Source: Actinoplanes xinjiangensis (lineage in GTDB: Bacteria; Actinomycetota; Actinomycetes; Mycobacteriales; Micromonosporaceae). Taken from it: 64,000 nucleotides of DNA. Under the pieces are notes generated by a model. It did not search any database, was not told where the DNA came from, and saw nothing but the letters and a program-made list of their open reading frames with translations. The stretch covers positions 62,001-126,000 of the forward strand of contig NZ_QGGR01000018.1 of assembly GCF_003148685.1 (NCBI RefSeq), written 5' to 3'. Positions 54,201 to 62,343 of this stretch are shown here, one piece after another. Made by a program: the position numbers and the translations under genes. Positions within the stretch are counted from its first letter, which is position 1; each line of letters opens with the position of its first letter.

Positions 54201-56350
54201 ATCGCGACCATCACCCCGGCCCCGGCCAGCGCGGTCAGTACGGCCGCGGTCAGCCAGGACGCGCTGAGGGCGGCACACGCGCCGAACAGGCCGACCACGC
54301 CGGCCGCGGCCACGTGGGTCGCCGCGGTCCGCAGAGTGTTCGCCCACAGACCGGCGGCGCCCAGACCGATCGACGCCAGCACCAGCGGCCACGGTGCCTC
54401 CGACCAGGGCAGGCTCAGGGAGGCGGGCACGGACAGCGCGGTCAGGGCGATGCCGATCACCGCGCCCTCGTGCCGGATCGTGGTGGGCAGCGCCAGGGCG
54501 GCGGCGATCGTCATGAGCAGCGCGCTGAACGCCAGCAGCCAGCCGGACGGACCGACCGCCTCGGCGAGCCTCTGGGCGTACGCCGCGGTGTCCGCGTCCC
54601 AGATCGGCCGGGCCGCGGCGACCGGGGCGATCGCCGCGCGCAGCACGTCCACCCCGACGACCAGCCCGAGCAGGACGAGCGTGCCGGTCGCCGCGTACTG
54701 CGGGCCACGCCGCATGATCTCCGGCAGCGTGCCGATCACCGCGCCGGCGATCGCGACGGTCGCGGCGGCGGCCACCACGCTCCAGTTCGGCGCCACCACG
54801 CCGGCGATCCGGGCCATCGCGCCGATCACCGCAAGGGTGAGCACGGCGCCGGCCACGTTGATCGCCATCGGCTGCTTGAGCAGACGGGCGGCGGCCACCG
54901 CGGTGAGTGCGGCGGCGATCAGGACCAGGCCGGAGCGCAGCGCGTCACCCAGCACCTGCGCCTGTAGCAGCGCCACCGACGAGTAGAGCAGCGCGCCCGC
55001 GGACGCGACGCACAGCAGCGCGAACGTCAGTTCCCGGAGCCAGTCGGCGGACGGCGGGGTGGCCGGCGGCGCCAGCGGCATCGAACCGGCGGGCGGTGCG
55101 CCCTCCGGCCGCGGACCGGGGAAGATCCGGGTCGGCAGCCAGCGGCGACGTGGCCGGTGGAGGCGGGCGATGATCAGATCCGGTTCCTCGGGGCGGGACT
55201 CCGGGCGTGGTGGGGCGTCCGCGGCGTACGCCGCCGGGTCCGCCGGATCGGGGGCGCCGTCGCGGCGCGCGAACATCTTCCCGTCGGCGTCCGCCTCGGC
55301 GAGCGAGACGCGGTCGGCGGCCACCGGCCGGCCCAGCGGCCAGCGCGGCACGAGGCGTCCGGCGCGGATCACCCGGGTGAGGAGCAGCAGGTCGAGGAGG
55401 GCCACGGTGGTCAGCGCGAGGCCCCAGCCGGCCGGGCTCTCGATCAGCGGGTACGCCAGAAGCGGCGCGACCGGCTGTGTCGCGATCACCGTGGTGTACC
55501 GGGGTGCGGCGAGCCGCGTGACACCGGCGTAGAGGAACGCGGCCACCGCGGTGATCGCGAAGGTGAGGCCGAGGTAGAGCGCGGTCGGCACGTCCCCGCC
55601 GGTCAACGGGCTGTCGTGCAACGCGTACAGCGTCATCGGGAGCAGGATCAGGCCGATCGCGGCGATCGCCTCGCCGGTCGAGGTGAGCCCGCGCTTGGCC
55701 ACGCCGGGCGCCACCGACAGGGCGATCCCGGTGGACAGCGCCAGGACCAGCGCCCGTCCGAACGGGTTGGTGACCGCCACCGTGGCGAAGACGACGGCCG
55801 CCACGCCGAGCAGCAGCGCGCCCAGGACGAGCAGGATGTTCTGCACCGACTGGGTGGATGCCTCGGGCGGGTGCTCCATGGTGGCCAGCGGCGGGCGGCG
55901 CGGCGGTCTGGGCCGCGGCTCGACCCGCTCGGTCGGGGGCGGATCGTCGACCAGGACGGCCACGCCGTCGGAGGCGACTCCGGGCGGGCCGGTGTACGCG
56001 GTGCCCGGCTCGGCCCAGTCCGGCGGCGCGGGCGGGCGGCGCGGTGGTCGCGGCCCGTCGTCCTGGACCGGGGCCGGTTCCTCGACGGGCGTCGGCTCGC
56101 CGGGCTGCGGCGGTGGCGGATAGTCCACCGGCTTGCGCCGGGTGGTGCGCCGGGCCTTCGTGCCCTTGGACCGTTGCTGTTTCTGGGCGTGCGCGAGGAT
56201 GTCGCGCTGGAACAACGCGGCCTGGAGCTTGCTCGCGATCTTGGTCCGCTCGGCGGCGGCCTGCATGTCGCGAATCTTCAGGTCGGATATTGAGGCGTCG
56301 ATGCGAGCCAGTTGTTCATCAACGTGATCGGGCTCGTCAGCCTGCGCCAC
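51209..56350 (-). CDS. Giant polytopic membrane protein (SCO7613 C-terminal-domain type)
   Basis: 1713 residues. The first ~160 are cytoplasmic: an N-terminal coiled segment (DEQLARIDASISDLKIRDMQ, 20 residues) and a Pro/Arg-rich linker. From ~165 to the end, hydrophobic helices follow one another almost without break (dozens by eye), interrupted by a Pro/Asp/Arg-rich insert near 350-420 and shorter basic loops. The pattern fits the SCO7613-C-terminal-domain family; no function is established. GTG 56350 has GGAGG 4 nt upstream. No signal for fusion or frameshift: high third-position GC continues throughout. Confidence 0.85.
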   Translation of the reverse strand: MAQADEPDHVDEQLARIDASISDLKIRDMQAAAERTKIASKLQAALFQRDILAHAQKQQRSKGTKARRTTRRKPVDYPPPPQPGEPTPVEEPAPVQDDGPRPPRRPPAPPDWAEPGTAYTGPPGVASDGVAVLVDDPPPTERVEPRPRPPRRPPLATMEHPPEASTQSVQNILLVLGALLLGVAAVVFATVAVTNPFGRALVLALSTGIALSVAPGVAKRGLTSTGEAIAAIGLILLPMTLYALHDSPLTGGDVPTALYLGLTFAITAVAAFLYAGVTRLAAPRYTTVIATQPVAPLLAYPLIESPAGWGLALTTVALLDLLLLTRVIRAGRLVPRWPLGRPVAADRVSLAEADADGKMFARRDGAPDPADPAAYAADAPPRPESRPEEPDLIIARLHRPRRRWLPTRIFPGPRPEGAPPAGSMPLAPPATPPSADWLRELTFALLCVASAGALLYSSVALLQAQVLGDALRSGLVLIAAALTAVAAARLLKQPMAINVAGAVLTLAVIGAMARIAGVVAPNWSVVAAAATVAIAGAVIGTLPEIMRRGPQYAATGTLVLLGLVVGVDVLRAAIAPVAAARPIWDADTAAYAQRLAEAVGPSGWLLAFSALLMTIAAALALPTTIRHEGAVIGIALTALSVPASLSLPWSEAPWPLVLASIGLGAAGLWANTLRTAATHVAAAGVVGLFGACAALSASWLTAAVLTALAGAGVMVAIAARQIPVRLFAWVIGDWASGAAALAIPGAAVTAALAVSDPGGGPPPTAGSTVPALAAGFLAVAGTLSYAAVFQVARREISLPMTVGTGLGATAMALAALFAPGAAAPDIWVGALLLGAAALLFFAKSIDNRGRTDRVLDGPDIAAAAATVAICGALARVAALAFPDAPLAVAGVMVLLVGMGVTILPDDWRPGPARGLGIAALVVGAIAGWQAVVGALKVLSLPGPLWAADLAAYPATPEPGAWQAPFALVAIAITAAIAMPKPWSPYASGLAAALATISTPYAFGMPWWSPLLVGTAVAVTYALAAVAAADPHSARARAGVAAVVMLHAASAGLARPWSTALALLVIVLLGVLVAAAARIPVKAPPSSFEDTAELDEVPDQAPERVMPQHRAQIGGAATGSVLLALPGLLAALAAEQGHGIEVVLTAALAGSTLGLAILAAVGRFLPHYLPWATIGVVLGATVTAVACIPTDYPTALYAAAAALVGVLAEMLRGAVPPPPSPVPRIAPFDDSPAATRYLRLRRSGWGERWLADPAAGAVMLALLPTVLALFSLAPALRAALVDPLGQLRAVWDGPIPALTDPAAGTVDGTSALAAVLLTGAAALAAVGFGGKVSEAVPVILPGLALTLLITPIAMNAGFPAATGAALVVFTISMLGLALTPPPVAHRAPLLRTTRGIVFAVGLLAGGAGLAGSLAMESLTVFTLGSAVGVGLVAALAGRNQSARLLGWLFAALMGQMFVMAVAISAGLERHWAAFGVLAVGAGLLSLEAALPRLGLPQYRAEAITVEWSGYASAAVAGVLALYSPVHLAALLAAWGAVLGLTASRPDRTASQRRTLFWVAVGFEIAGWWLFISLNEVGLPEAYTLPFAALALAVGVVEAHHRPDLSSWAAYGPALLAAFVPTMGIVIAGNGGDLRAVFLLLGAVVTLIIGSRSRQQAPVVVGTVATVVAALAFAFTVGGPWLMLIPVGVVLLFLGASSENRRRTQEFREVLAKMR

Positions 56351-56578
56351 AGGACCTCCTCGACCGTCCGGCCGCTGTCTGTAGTTAGAGCATGCCTTTC
56401 CGGCACCTCATTAGAACAGTCTCAAGCGGGTGGAGATCTATGGAAACGGACCCGAACCCGGCGGTTTCTCCGGGTGCCCTCGTCGGGCCGCGATATTCGG
56501 CACACTCCGGACTGTTGCCCAGCCCACGCTACGCACCGGTAACATTGCCCCGGGACCACCTTAGGGAAGGTTAAGGGC

Positions 56579-57733
56579 ATGGCTGATTTCGACGTCTACC
56601 GGCTTCCGGAGGACCACGAGACGATCCGCGCCGCCGTGCGCGAGGTCTGTGACGCGCGGGTCGCCCCGCACGCCGCCGAGGCCGACGAGACCGGTGAGTT
56701 CCCCAAGGCGTCGTATGACGCCCTGCGCTCCTCGGACTTCCACGCCCCGCACATCCCGGTGGAGTACGGCGGCGCCGGTGCGGACGCCCTCGCCACCGCG
56801 ATCGTGATCGAGGAGGTGGCCCGGGCGTGCGCCTCGTCGTCGCTGATCCCGGCGGTCAACAAGCTCGGCACGATGCCTCTGATCATCGCGGCGTCGGAGG
56901 AGCTGAAGCAGAAGTACCTGTCCAAGGTCGCCGCCGGTGAGGGCATGTTCTCCTACTGCCTATCCGAGCCCGAGGCCGGCTCCGACGCCGCCTCGATGAC
57001 GACCCGCGCCGTCCGGGACGGTGACCACTGGGTGCTCAACGGCGTCAAGCGCTGGATCACCAACGCCGGCGTCTCGGAGTACTACACGGTCTTCGCGGTC
57101 ACCGACCCGTCCGCCCGCTCCCGCGGCATCTCCGCGTTCGTGGTGGAGAAGTCGGACGCCGGCGTCAGCTTCGGCGCTCCGGAGAAGAAGCTCGGCATCA
57201 AGGGCTCCCCGACCCGCGAGGTCTACTTCGACAACGTGCGCATCCCCGCCGACCGGATCATCGGCGAGGAGGGCACCGGCTTCGCCACCGCCATGAAGAC
57301 CCTCGACCACACCCGCGTCACCATCGCCGCGCAGGCCATCGGCATCGCGCAGGGCGCGCTCGACTTCGCCCTGGGGTACGCGAAGGAGCGCAAGCAGTTC
57401 GGCAAGGCGATCGCCGACTTCCAGGGTCTGCAGTTCATGCTCGCCGACATGGGCATGAAGCTGGAGGCGGCCCGTCAGCTCACGTACGCGGCGGCCGGCA
57501 AGAGCGAGCGGGGCGACGCCGACCTGACCTACTTCGGTGCGGCCGCGAAGTGCTTCGCCTCCGACGTCGCCATGGAGATCACCACCGACGCGGTCCAGAT
57601 CCTCGGCGGTTACGGCTACACCCGCGACTACCCGGTCGAGCGCATGATGCGCGACGCCAAGATCACCCAGATCTACGAGGGTACGAACCAGGTGCAGCGC
57701 ATCGTCATGGCCCGGCAGCTGCTGAAGGGCTGA
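56579..57733 (+). CDS. Acyl-CoA dehydrogenase
   Basis: 384 residues. FAD enzyme introducing a 2,3 double bond in acyl-CoA. The typical segments YCLSEPEAGSDAASM (FAD/substrate signature), WITNAGVSEYYTVFA and QILGGYGYTRDYPVERMMRD (20 residues) are present, with the catalytic Glu in QIYEGTNQVQR near residue 363. ATG 56579 has AGGGAAGG upstream. Association with purK/purE is common in actinobacteria; chain-length preference cannot be read. Confidence 0.95.
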   Translation: MADFDVYRLPEDHETIRAAVREVCDARVAPHAAEADETGEFPKASYDALRSSDFHAPHIPVEYGGAGADALATAIVIEEVARACASSSLIPAVNKLGTMPLIIAASEELKQKYLSKVAAGEGMFSYCLSEPEAGSDAASMTTRAVRDGDHWVLNGVKRWITNAGVSEYYTVFAVTDPSARSRGISAFVVEKSDAGVSFGAPEKKLGIKGSPTREVYFDNVRIPADRIIGEEGTGFATAMKTLDHTRVTIAAQAIGIAQGALDFALGYAKERKQFGKAIADFQGLQFMLADMGMKLEAARQLTYAAAGKSERGDADLTYFGAAAKCFASDVAMEITTDAVQILGGYGYTRDYPVERMMRDAKITQIYEGTNQVQRIVMARQLLKG

Positions 57734-57886
57734 CGAAGACGCGTTCTCCCGCTGCGGGCGGGACTGACCCACGGGGATCTGCCGGGCGGCCGGTCCCCGT
57801 GCGGTCTAGAGTCGGCCTGGCGAGCCCTTGACGGGCTTGCTGCCCCGGACCCCGGCATCGTGGAAAGCACGCTGCCAGGGGGCATC

Positions 57887-58651
57887 ATGTTCGAAGCTAC
57901 CGGCAGCGCGGAGGAACTCCTCAGGGCTCTGGCCGCGCTTCCACCGGGCCACCCCGAGCGGTCGGCGCTGCGGCAACGGGTCATCGAGGCCTGGCTGCCG
58001 CTGGCCCATCGGCTCGCCACCCGCTACTCGGGGCGCGGCGAACCCGTGGACGACCTCACCCAGGCCGCGGCCGAGGGCCTGATCAAAGCCGTGGACAGGT
58101 TCGATCCGGACCTGGGAACCGCCTTTCTCGGTTATGTCATCCCGACCGTCGTCGGCGAGATCAAGCGTCACTTCCGGGATCGGGCCTGGGCGGTCCGGGT
58201 GCCCCGCCGGCTCCAGGAGTTGCGGCTCGCGATCACGGCGGCGAACACCGAGCTCTCCCAGATCCTGAAAAGGTCGCCCACGGTCGCCGACGTCGCCTCC
58301 TACCTCCAGGTCACCGAGGAGGCGGTGCTGGAAGGACTCGACGCGGCCCGCGCCTACACGGCGAAGTCGCTGTCCGCGCCGGTCAGCCGCGAAGCCCCGC
58401 AAGAGCTCGGCGAGACCCTGAGCAGCGAGGACCACGGGTTCGAGCTGGTGGACACCCGGGCCACCCTCGCACCGGCCATGGCGCTGCTCGACGAGCGGGA
58501 GCGGCGGATTCTCACCCTCCGCTTCTACGGCAACCTCACCCAGGCCGAGATCGCCGAGCACGTCGGTATCTCCCAGATGCACGTATCGCGGCTGATCAGG
58601 AGGTCGTTCCACCGGTTGCGCCGCGAACTGCATCCGCCGATGGATCGATGA
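57887..58651 (+). CDS. SigB/SigF-type RNA polymerase sigma factor
   Basis: 254 residues, a group 3 (stress/sporulation type) sigma-70. Region 2: LATRYSGRGEPVDDLTQAAA with FDPDLGTAFLGYVIPTVVGE (20 residues) and IKRHFRDRAWAVRVPRRLQEL in part; region 3: SPTVADVASYLQVTEEAV; region 4 helix-turn-helix: LTQAEIAEHVGISQMHVSRL. ATG 57887 has AGGGGG six nt upstream; GTG 57860 is possible. Anti-sigma-like HATPase protein at 60.5 kb could be a partner. A SigF-like promoter lies just downstream. Confidence 0.94.
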   Translation: MFEATGSAEELLRALAALPPGHPERSALRQRVIEAWLPLAHRLATRYSGRGEPVDDLTQAAAEGLIKAVDRFDPDLGTAFLGYVIPTVVGEIKRHFRDRAWAVRVPRRLQELRLAITAANTELSQILKRSPTVADVASYLQVTEEAVLEGLDAARAYTAKSLSAPVSREAPQELGETLSSEDHGFELVDTRATLAPAMALLDERERRILTLRFYGNLTQAEIAEHVGISQMHVSRLIRRSFHRLRRELHPPMDR

Positions 58652-58678
58652 CGGCGGAGGGGCGCCGGATTCATGGCC

Positions 58679-58705
58679 GGTTTGCCGTCTCGCGTCAGAG
58701 GGTAA
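58679..58705 (+). promoter_or_regulatory. SigF/SigB-type promoter upstream of the desaturase
   Basis: GGTTT (58679-58683), a 16-bp spacer and GGGTAA (58700-58705) match the GGTTT-N15-17-GGGTA pattern known for SigF/SigB-type sigma factors in actinobacteria. It lies 28 bp after the sigma gene stop and ~125 bp before the desaturase ATG. Confidence 0.6.
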
Positions 58706-58830
58706 AGACTCGGTGCTGTCACCGCCTTCTTCGGTGACCGGCGGCCGTCCAGACTCCGCGGCCTCATCTCCGGTCCACGCCGTCAGGGTTTCTCCGGTAT
58801 GGAGGCGGCACCATTAAGGAGTCGTGGTTC

Positions 58831-59871
58831 ATGAGCGCATCCGTCACCCCTCGACCCAGAACGGCCGGCAGCGACTTCGCCGTCCTGAACCGGCAGATCA
58901 CCGATGCCGGGCTTCTCGAACGGCGACTCGGCTACTACGCCGTACGCATGAGTGTGGTGGCCGCCATGCTCTGCGGTGTCGCCGTCGCTTTCGTCGTGAT
59001 CGGCTCGTCGTGGTGGAACCTGCTGGTCGCCGTGCTGCTCGGGGTCGTGTTCTCCCAGGCCGGGCTACTGGCGCACGACGTGGCGCACCGGCAGGTGTTC
59101 CGTACCCGGAGAGTCAGTGACGTGGTCGGCCGGATCGCCGGCAACGTCGTCATCGGGATGAGCTACGGCTGGTGGACGGAGAAGCACACCCGCCACCACA
59201 ACAACCCGAACCACGACGAACTCGATCCCGATGTGCAGCCGGAGGTCCTGATCTGGGCCACCGAGTCGGCGTGGGGCCGTCGTGGGCTGAAGGGGTTCAT
59301 CTCCCGTCATCAGGCCGGTCTCTTCTTCCCGCTGCTCACGCTGCTCAGTCTCGATCTGCGCATCTCCAGCATCAAGGCGCTGCGGCGACCCGGTATGAGG
59401 CACCGCGGCCTGGAGGCGGCCCTCCTGGCGGTGCACCTGATCGGCTACACCGCCGCCCTGCTCCTGGTGCTGTCCCCGCTGCAGGCGCTGGCGTTCTTCG
59501 TCGTACATCAGGCGGTGTTCGGGGTGTACCTCGGCATGACGTTCGCACCGAACCACAAGGGCATGCCGCATCCCACCGGCAACGAGGACTTCCTGCGGAA
59601 GCAGGTGCTGACCTCGCGCAACGTGACCGGGGGCAGGCTGATCGACGCGGCCCTCGGCGGTCTCAACCATCAGATCGAGCATCACCTCTTCCCGGCCATG
59701 CCCGCGCCCAACCTGCGCCGGGCGCAACCCTTGGTCAAGGCGTACTGCGCACAGCTCGGTATCTCCTATCAGGAGACCGGTCTGATCGAGTCGTACCGGC
59801 AGGCACTGCGGCATCTGCATGCCGTCGGAGCGCCGCTGCGCGAGGCACGGGCGGACCGGGCGAGCCGGTAG
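58831..59871 (+). CDS. Membrane fatty-acid desaturase
   Basis: 346 residues. Di-iron acyl desaturase with the three His boxes: HDVAH (82-86), HTRHH (119-123) and QIEHH (281-285, preceded by His280). Membrane helices lie near 41-75, 200-225 and 225-238. Cytochrome b5 is not fused. Probably alters membrane fluidity under stress. ATG 58831 has AAGGAG upstream. The SigF-like promoter and the adjacent sigma gene suggest stress-regulated expression. Confidence 0.93.
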   Translation: MSASVTPRPRTAGSDFAVLNRQITDAGLLERRLGYYAVRMSVVAAMLCGVAVAFVVIGSSWWNLLVAVLLGVVFSQAGLLAHDVAHRQVFRTRRVSDVVGRIAGNVVIGMSYGWWTEKHTRHHNNPNHDELDPDVQPEVLIWATESAWGRRGLKGFISRHQAGLFFPLLTLLSLDLRISSIKALRRPGMRHRGLEAALLAVHLIGYTAALLLVLSPLQALAFFVVHQAVFGVYLGMTFAPNHKGMPHPTGNEDFLRKQVLTSRNVTGGRLIDAALGGLNHQIEHHLFPAMPAPNLRRAQPLVKAYCAQLGISYQETGLIESYRQALRHLHAVGAPLREARADRASR

Positions 59872-60019
59872 ATGAGCGCGTTCCTCGACGGAGAGAAGGC
59901 CCCGTTCGGGGCAATCGCTGTCTCGGTCGATGGCGATGCCGTAGCGTGGGTGCCGCAACACCCCTGAATGTCGCTCCAGACCTCGGCGGCAACACATCGT
60001 CGTCGCCTGGAGCCTTCTC

Positions 60020-60457
60020 ATGGAAGAGTTCACCCGGCAGGTGCGGTCGGGTAACCCGTTCTCCACAGAATTCGAGACTCCGCCCCACCACAGCGATGTC
60101 TTCCTGGTCGACGCCGTCTCACGAGGGAACACGGCTGCGTTCATCCAGCTGTTCGACCGGACGTCGGCCGTGATCCGGACCGTGGTGGAGACGTTGCCGC
60201 TGAGCGCCGTGCAGCGGGACGAGATCCTCGCGGCCAGTTATCTCGAGGTGTGGTGGCTGGCCGGCTGCCACATCGATCCGGACCTGGACGTCGTCGAGTG
60301 GATCACCGGTATCGTGCGCCGGCGTGTCGCGGAACTCCGCATCGGTGGGAGACCGCTCAGCGAGCCGCGAACCGCCGGAGGCTCGCCGCACGGTTATGCG
60401 CGGCTGGAACTCGCCGCTCTGCTGCATCGCCCGGTCGACGACCTGGTACGGGACTGA
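60020..60457 (+). CDS. ECF-sigma-like protein with region 2 only
   Basis: 145 residues. The middle (DAVSRGNTAAFIQLFDRTSA, then EILAASYLEVWWLAG and WITGIVRRRVAELR) reads like ECF sigma region 2, which binds core polymerase and the -10 element. No region 4 helix-turn-helix follows; the tail is short and ends DDLVRD. It may be a non-canonical or regulatory sigma-like protein rather than a standard ECF factor. ATG 60020 has GGAGCC upstream. Convergent with the STAS/HATPase gene (6 bp between stops). Confidence 0.7.
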   Translation: MEEFTRQVRSGNPFSTEFETPPHHSDVFLVDAVSRGNTAAFIQLFDRTSAVIRTVVETLPLSAVQRDEILAASYLEVWWLAGCHIDPDLDVVEWITGIVRRRVAELRIGGRPLSEPRTAGGSPHGYARLELAALLHRPVDDLVRD

Positions 60458-60463
60458 AGGCGT

Positions 60464-61312
60464 TCAGTGCCCGGTCTCCCTGGACGTGTCCGATGCCAGG
60501 GTGGCCCAGACGACCTTGCCACCGCGGGCCGGCATGGCACCCCAGGCGGCCGCGACGGCGTGAACCATCTGTAGACCCCAGCCCCGTTCCTCCATCGCCA
60601 CCGGCACGCCGTTTCCGGCCGGCGCGTTCAGACGCGGATATCGGGTGTCGCTGTCCCGTACGGCCATGTGCAACAGGTGGCCGCTGCGTCGCACGGTGAC
60701 CACCAGATCGGTGCCGGCGTGCTGCACGGCGTTGGCGGTCAGCTCGGACACGACCAGGCGCGCGTCGGCCTGGAACTGCGGCAGCCGCCAGGTGTGACAT
60801 GCCCGGGTGACGAGATTCCTGGCCGCCGGGACCGACTCGAGTCGCGGGCCGAGCCGGGCCTGTAGCTGCTGATCACCGAACGGCCGCATGCCGATCGCCT
60901 GCCGGGCCTCCGCGATGGTGGCGAACAGTGCCGGCCGGCAGCCGTCACCGTGACGCAGGCGGTAGGCCAGCATCGTCTGCATGGGCAGGCACAGCACGAG
61001 CTGGGCCGGCGTCGGCCGGAGACGGGCCGTCCGCACCGCGGCCATCCAGAAGGGACGGCTCACTCCGTGCAGATCGCCCACGTCGTGCAGGTCGACGATG
61101 ACCGTCGACGCCGGCCCGGCCAGGCAGAGCCGCAGCATGGCGGCCATCCGGCTACCGAACTCCGCCGACCATTGGCCGTGCGCCGTCAGCTCGACCACGT
61201 TGGTGCTCGCGTCAGCCGTGACGGTCACGGTCAGTGCCCGGCGGTCGGTTCGGGCGGTGACCAGGTATGGCGGCCGGAGGGAACGATCACGAGCCGGCCC
61301 GCTGCCGGTCAC
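60464..61312 (-). CDS. STAS-like plus HATPase (RsbW-type) regulatory protein
   Basis: 282 residues. N-terminal half (about 25-145) resembles an anti-sigma-factor antagonist/STAS fold (VVELTAHGQWSAEF, TVIVDLHDVGDLHGVSRPFW), but the phosphorylatable Asp-Ser pair of STAS proteins is missing. The C-terminal half is a HATPase_c_2 kinase: N box LVVSELTANAVQHAGTDL, D box VRDSDTR and G box ERGWGLQMV. It would fit an anti-sigma or switch kinase for the SigB/F-type factor nearby. GTG 61312 has GGGCGGG upstream; the upstream frame is open, so the start is uncertain. Confidence 0.82.
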   Translation of the reverse strand: MTGSGPARDRSLRPPYLVTARTDRRALTVTVTADASTNVVELTAHGQWSAEFGSRMAAMLRLCLAGPASTVIVDLHDVGDLHGVSRPFWMAAVRTARLRPTPAQLVLCLPMQTMLAYRLRHGDGCRPALFATIAEARQAIGMRPFGDQQLQARLGPRLESVPAARNLVTRACHTWRLPQFQADARLVVSELTANAVQHAGTDLVVTVRRSGHLLHMAVRDSDTRYPRLNAPAGNGVPVAMEERGWGLQMVHAVAAAWGAMPARGGKVVWATLASDTSRETGH

Positions 61313-61587
61313 CGGCGACCCGCCCGGTGGCCCGCGGCGTCGACCGGTCGTACATGCGCAGAGTGAATCCGAGTTGTCACAGCGGCTCCAGGGCACCCGA
61401 CGGCACGGCGCGTTGCCGGGGTCTGGAGCAACGATCGGCGGTGATACCGCCGGCGACACAACGTTACGGCACCCGGCGCGCCATCGCGCACCAAGTCCCG
61501 GCGTTCTTCGACATAGGCGCAGTTTTCCGGGTATAAGACCCGGCCCGGCGCTGACACGGCCGGCGCCGGCCGGGTGCTTCGGACGGG

Positions 61588-62319
61588 TCAGCGCTGCGCC
61601 AGGCCGGGGAGGGCGTTGAGGTCGGTGACGATCAGTTCGGAGACCTCGGTGAGCCGCCGGTTGTTGTTGCGGGCATAGGTACGGATCCGGCGGAACGCCT
61701 CATCGACGCTGACGCCCAGGACCTGGGCGAGCGCGCCCTTGGCCTGTTCGATGATGATCCGGCTGTTCAGGGCGCCCTGAAGCTGCTCGGTCAGTGCCTC
61801 ACTGCGGCGGAGCGCGCGTTCCTGCATCAGGCCGATCGTCGCCACGTCGGCGAGGGCCTGCATGACCGGGACATCGGTGGGGTCGAAATCTCCACCGGCG
61901 GAGTCGCCGAAGATGTTCAGGGCGCCGATCACCTGGGTGCGAAGCCGCAGTGGGAACGCGTGCACCGAGTGGAAGCCGGCCTCCTCGGCCCGGGGCGCGA
62001 AGCGCGGCCAGCGCTGCGTCGCGGAGGCCAGGTCGACATTGATCACCGATCGGCCGGTGCGGAACGCCTCCAGGCACGGCCCCTGGTCGTTCTGAATCTG
62101 GAACAGCCCGACCAGGCGGACGTTGTCGTCGGAGCCGGCCATGAATTCCAGCCGCCCGTACTCGTCGGCCAGCATCAGGCCGGCCGCGGCCGCGTCGACC
62201 AGGCTCCGGGCCCGGTCGACGAGCATGTGCATGAAGTCGAGCAGGTCGAACTCGTCGACCAGGGTGTCGGCGGCCTCCACGAAGATGGTGGCCAATCGTT
62301 CAGCTGAAACGGTGCTCAT
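61588..62319 (-). CDS. GAF-ANTAR regulator
   Basis: 243 residues: GAF sensor domain (about 15-170) and ANTAR RNA-binding domain (about 178-235) with LQGALNSRIIIEQAKGALAQ (20 residues) and AFRRIRTYARNNNRRLTEV. ANTAR domains act on two-hairpin leaders to prevent termination. The GAF ligand is unknown. ATG 62319 has GGAGGCAGGA upstream. It starts 24 bp after the other GAF-ANTAR gene on the same strand. Confidence 0.93.
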   Translation of the reverse strand: MSTVSAERLATIFVEAADTLVDEFDLLDFMHMLVDRARSLVDAAAAGLMLADEYGRLEFMAGSDDNVRLVGLFQIQNDQGPCLEAFRTGRSVINVDLASATQRWPRFAPRAEEAGFHSVHAFPLRLRTQVIGALNIFGDSAGGDFDPTDVPVMQALADVATIGLMQERALRRSEALTEQLQGALNSRIIIEQAKGALAQVLGVSVDEAFRRIRTYARNNNRRLTEVSELIVTDLNALPGLAQR

Positions 62320-62343
62320 GTCCTGCCTCCCGATTGTCGGCGC

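Noticed and set aside
52853-54967. A 704-codon frame antisense to the giant membrane protein
   Set aside because: Arg/Gly/Gln/His low-complexity product, no ribosome site, fully inside a coherent gene.
61520-61540. SigF-like promoter (GTTT and GGGTAT near 61523-61533)
   Set aside because: The two boxes are only about 3 bp apart, and no plus-strand gene follows.
61309-61557. An 82-codon minus-strand frame upstream of the STAS/HATPase gene
   Set aside because: No ribosome site or domain; more likely the promoter region.
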